Below, piece after piece: positions 61,189 through 64,000 of a stretch of DNA of 64,000 bases. Made by a program: the position numbers and the translations under genes. The DNA is taken from NCBI GenBank assembly GCA_965237565.1, contig OZ250145.1, forward strand, positions 1-64,000. The letters are read 5' to 3'. The DNA comes from JANQSP01 sp965237565. Lineage in GTDB: Bacteria; Bdellovibrionota; Bdellovibrionia; Bdellovibrionales; UBA1609. The notes beneath the pieces are model-generated. The model searched no databases and was not told where the DNA came from. It saw only the letters and a program-made list of their open reading frames with translations. Every line of letters begins with the position of its first letter. The first letter of the stretch is position 1.

Positions 61189-64000
61189 TCAATTCTCCAA
61201 AATATAGTACCTGTCGTTTGATAATCTGCTCACCCATTCTAAAACAAATCGTAGGCTACTTTTCTTGGCTAACAAATGAGCACGAGTTAAACGACTCGAC
61301 CCTTGTCCGCACGATTGTGAAACCCCAACCTCTGTGGCATTGGATTGTAAAATCCCTGTAGCATTGTTCACACAAAGGATTCGATACTTGTTGTTGGAAT
61401 CTGATTTTTTTTCTGCTACCTGCTCCGAGGACAAGGATTCGTAAGTACCATTTTTTTCGAGCAAAAATTTATGACCATCATCTGGTGTGGGTACTGTTAC
61501 GCTTTCATTAAAGATAGAGGTGGTGCTTGGAAAATTATTGTACAACCTTAAATCTTTAAGCCTAGGACCTGTTCTGGATGTTGCCTTATGAGCATCACCT
61601 GTCTTCTTGAGTGCCACCCAAACTTTTGGATTGGGTACTGCTCTATTCTTCCAAAAAGGCGAAGACCAAATCGGAGTTGTTGTAGTTGCAGCAATTGGAT
61701 TTGGAAAAGGGTAGAACGCATCATTTTTTGCCACTTCCAACATGGCGTTAGCCCACTCCATAGTACTCAAAGGAGGGAGAAAAGCCCAACCATTTCCCTT
61801 GTCTTCACAAGCTTTTCTCCCTCCATTAACATTTCCTTTTTTGTTTCCAGTCGTTTCAAACGTACCCTCACTCATATCTTTACACAAATAAGGCAATATT
61901 GCATTGTAATGCATTGGCACAAGACCTTTCCAGCGGATGCTATGGGCCAGAGCAAAGTAGTTTGATGCAGAGGTCGTATCGAGTACTGTATTGGTTCCCC
62001 AAAGATTATTTCCAAACTGAGAATTACAATTCCTACGACCACCAAAAAACCACGCCCACTGAGAATTACAATTCCTATTGGTAGCTAGGGGGAGGGGGAC
62101 TCGTGTGGGGTTGGAAGTATCTTGCAACACATTTAGTAAACGAACTCCGCTAGGATTGCCGGGTGTAGCGTCTTTGTTGAAAAATAAAGCGTAGGGATTT
62201 TCTTGTGCTACACTTGCCCATGGAACAGAAGAGGCTACTCGACCTCCTGCATCTCTTTCAAGAGCTACCCATATCTTTCCTGCACCCACATTTAAAGCTT
62301 TTTGAATATAGCTACTTACTCTTTCAGAAAGAAAACTCACATTGTAATTGGAGGGAGCAAAAAACATACCCCTTGTCGCATTATTAATAAAATTATATTT
62401 GTTTTTTGCTTTACTGGCAAAAAATTTGTTCCCATCGTCTGCTCTGTTTGCAGAAGCCTGCACTCTGTCAGGATCTGCTGAGTACATTTTTGCAAAATAA
62501 TTTTTCAAGCTTTCCCAATTACCAATTTCTCTTCCCATTTCATAACAAGCATTTTCAGCATTTTCAAATGTGGTCCTTACAATTGTAGGAGCTGCATTGA
62601 GGTTTCTTGTATTCACTTTGAAGGCAGGAATATAATTCCCGTTAAAGAAGCAAAGAACAGGCAATTTTTGATCGCAACTTTCTGCTTGAAAAGTATTTTC
62701 TGCAAAATTTTGAAACGATTTCTCATTCACAATCTTCATGGCAATACAAGGAGGTTCTCCTAGAGGATTTTCAGCATTGCGAGGAAATCGGAATCGTGTT
62801 TTATACCCTTTGGTAGAGGTCCCGTAATAGCCAACACTAGGATTGGCGCCACATTCTGGAATTTGGCTGTCCAGAGCTTCATCAAAGAGTCCATATATTC
62901 TCGTAGTCTGCGGTGCCTGCCCCCCTACGGAAACAGAACGCTCCTTAGTGAAGAGAGGACCAAAGGTTCCCAAACCCAATCGATGACAAGATTTTGTGTG
63001 GCAGACTGTACAGGATACCTTATCTTCTGGACCATTAAAGATTTTTTGTATTTTACAACTGGAAAAACTGCTTCCATCAGACAATTGTACGCCTACAAAA
63101 GGATAGGCCTGAGAATCTTTACCTTTGCTGCAAATCGCAGAGCAAAGGTTTTGTACTGCCCAATTCCCCTTCGGTCTGCCTGTGAGCGAGGTACCACTTT
63201 GCTCAGTTGTGACTTTGAAACGATCTCCACCATTGTAAAGATAGCGTTCTGTTCTCAAATTTTTGTTAGCTGGAATCGCAGAATCTTCACTTCGATCTTG
63301 GCTCACAGATGGAGAGGCATTCTGCATATTAATTCCATAAATTTGTCCATCCTTTTTGACCAAGTTGATACTGATTTTTTTTATTTTTTTCTGAGAGCCA
63401 CTTCTGTTGAAAACACCAAATGAAAATTCAAGCGGATCAAAAGTACCTCTCAGGCCACTCAGGCTACTCGACCTACACCTAAATTCGTGGCTCGTACAAC
63501 TTACTTTGGCATTTAGAGCGGATACAGAACTCAAGACCCCTCTGCCATCTATTTGACCTACCTGAACAACATCTGCATTCAAACCACTGATTGAAAAATC
63601 ATTGCATGTATTCTCTTCCATCAGAGAACTGTTGATGACATTTTGACTGAGTTGTTTCCCTGTTCCAGTCCCTGAAAACTGCACAACAACCCAATTACCT
63701 CCTTGGTTTCTTACATGGCATTCTCCTACACTGTTGGCCCACATAATATCTGATTGTGAACTCACATAGGGCAACTCCTCCGTTGCTGAACTCCCCTTTT
63801 TGCCATCCTGTTCATCATTATTGGCAGAACTGGACACAAAATTCGAACCAATACCGGTGATTTGAGTCTTTAGTTCAAAGAACACTTGTTTGGGATCTAG
63901 AGATTCATCCTTTGTTGTATCAATAATATCCAAACTGGGAAATTTTCTGGGAATGATTTCAGCGATTACATAAGCTGGCTGGCTTGTTCTTGTCGAGCCT
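61189..64000 (-). CDS. Very large exported-type protein, 5' end outside window
   Basis: The frame stays open from the stop at 61189 to the right edge of the window. A TTG at 63933 could be mistaken for a start, but coding continues upstream (PAYVIAEIIPRKFPSLDII), so at least 937 codons are present. The sequence is Ser/Asn/Gly-rich with scattered Cys pairs (CHTKSCHRLGLG, SAICSKGKDS), a style typical of secreted or surface proteins. NRNCNSQ-like segments are repeated (RNCNSQWAWFFGGRRNCNSQ). Segments such as ENACYEMGREIGNWESLKNY and RKACEDKGNGWAFLPPLSTM look like internal copies of one domain, each with a Cys-x-x-x-G turn and Trp. No known domain is recognised. Confidence 0.7.
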   Translation of the reverse strand, partial: GSTRTSQPAYVIAEIIPRKFPSLDIIDTTKDESLDPKQVFFELKTQITGIGSNFVSSSANNDEQDGKKGSSATEELPYVSSQSDIMWANSVGECHVRNQGGNWVVVQFSGTGTGKQLSQNVINSSLMEENTCNDFSISGLNADVVQVGQIDGRGVLSSVSALNAKVSCTSHEFRCRSSSLSGLRGTFDPLEFSFGVFNRSGSQKKIKKISINLVKKDGQIYGINMQNASPSVSQDRSEDSAIPANKNLRTERYLYNGGDRFKVTTEQSGTSLTGRPKGNWAVQNLCSAICSKGKDSQAYPFVGVQLSDGSSFSSCKIQKIFNGPEDKVSCTVCHTKSCHRLGLGTFGPLFTKERSVSVGGQAPQTTRIYGLFDEALDSQIPECGANPSVGYYGTSTKGYKTRFRFPRNAENPLGEPPCIAMKIVNEKSFQNFAENTFQAESCDQKLPVLCFFNGNYIPAFKVNTRNLNAAPTIVRTTFENAENACYEMGREIGNWESLKNYFAKMYSADPDRVQASANRADDGNKFFASKAKNKYNFINNATRGMFFAPSNYNVSFLSERVSSYIQKALNVGAGKIWVALERDAGGRVASSVPWASVAQENPYALFFNKDATPGNPSGVRLLNVLQDTSNPTRVPLPLATNRNCNSQWAWFFGGRRNCNSQFGNNLWGTNTVLDTTSASNYFALAHSIRWKGLVPMHYNAILPYLCKDMSEGTFETTGNKKGNVNGGRKACEDKGNGWAFLPPLSTMEWANAMLEVAKNDAFYPFPNPIAATTTTPIWSSPFWKNRAVPNPKVWVALKKTGDAHKATSRTGPRLKDLRLYNNFPSTTSIFNESVTVPTPDDGHKFLLEKNGTYESLSSEQVAEKKSDSNNKYRILCVNNATGILQSNATEVGVSQSCGQGSSRLTRAHLLAKKSSLRFVLEWVSRLSNDRYYILEN

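Noticed and set aside
1..64000. tRNA or rRNA genes
   Set aside because: I looked for the usual T-loop and acceptor patterns and did not see a credible cloverleaf; a dedicated covariance search would be needed to exclude one.

Overview
The window is AT-rich DNA from a Gram-negative bacterium. It encodes outer-membrane biogenesis proteins (an Omp85/TamA-like protein beside a TamB-like protein), periplasmic and lipoprotein signals throughout, a ddl-ftsQ-ftsA-ftsZ cluster and ruvCAB. The gene content and the many lysine-rich or ankyrin-repeat secreted proteins would fit a Bdellovibrionota/Oligoflexia-type or other deltaproteobacterial-grade lineage. That placement is an inference; no rRNA is present and I recognised no tRNA gene.

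Bases 1-11,300 are an accessory stretch. It holds secreted hypothetical proteins, an ankyrin-type exported protein, a polysaccharide deacetylase, a secreted alpha/beta hydrolase, a broken prepilin-like gene ending in Trp-rich pentapeptide repeats, a methyltransferase-like/HNH fusion, and a Bax/FlgJ-type glucosaminidase. Bases 11,300-20,200 (+ strand) carry nrdA-nrdB plus an overlapping unknown gene, an NfeD protease/slipin pair, two lipoprotein-like genes and a complete Xer recombinase. It ends in convergence with uvrC, which lacks its usual C-terminal HhH domain.

Bases 21,900-26,000 are a decaying island: a Trp-repeat lipoprotein gene split by an in-frame TGA, a tandemly duplicated membrane module split by an in-frame TAG, and the remains of a type II-C CRISPR-Cas locus. 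That locus keeps only RuvC-I, the bridge helix and REC of cas9, with a broken start. The cas9 remnant runs directly into a two-repeat CRISPR relic with 66-nt periodicity. A candidate tracrRNA anti-repeat lies on the other side of cas9, in the leader of pyrE.

Bases 26,700-35,000 (- strand) read as one dense run: a basic 36-bp-repeat protein with a frameshift, a small unknown gene, infA, topA, an S41 C-terminal protease, and 2-oxoacid dehydrogenase E1 alpha and beta without E2/E3. After a FMN glutamate-synthase-like gene and a cupin (+), bases 37,100-42,100 (-) hold ruvC-ruvA-ruvB-ald-ankyrin. The ruvB 5' end carries a recent 81-bp in-frame duplication. Bases 42,200-53,600 (+) hold a TPR protein, efp, an unknown gene, tamB-like, tamA-like, gpmA and a conserved unknown.

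Bases 53,600-58,100 (-) are ddl-ftsQ-ftsA-ftsZ. The right end holds a Cys-rich secreted protein (+), corA, nadK and a very large exported protein whose 5' end lies outside the window.

The most interesting material is the CRISPR-Cas9 relic with its surviving tracrRNA candidate, the methyltransferase-HNH fusion, the two unlinked broken genes sharing a G-[TV]-W-x-x repeat, and the repeat-driven frameshift at 34.5 kb.
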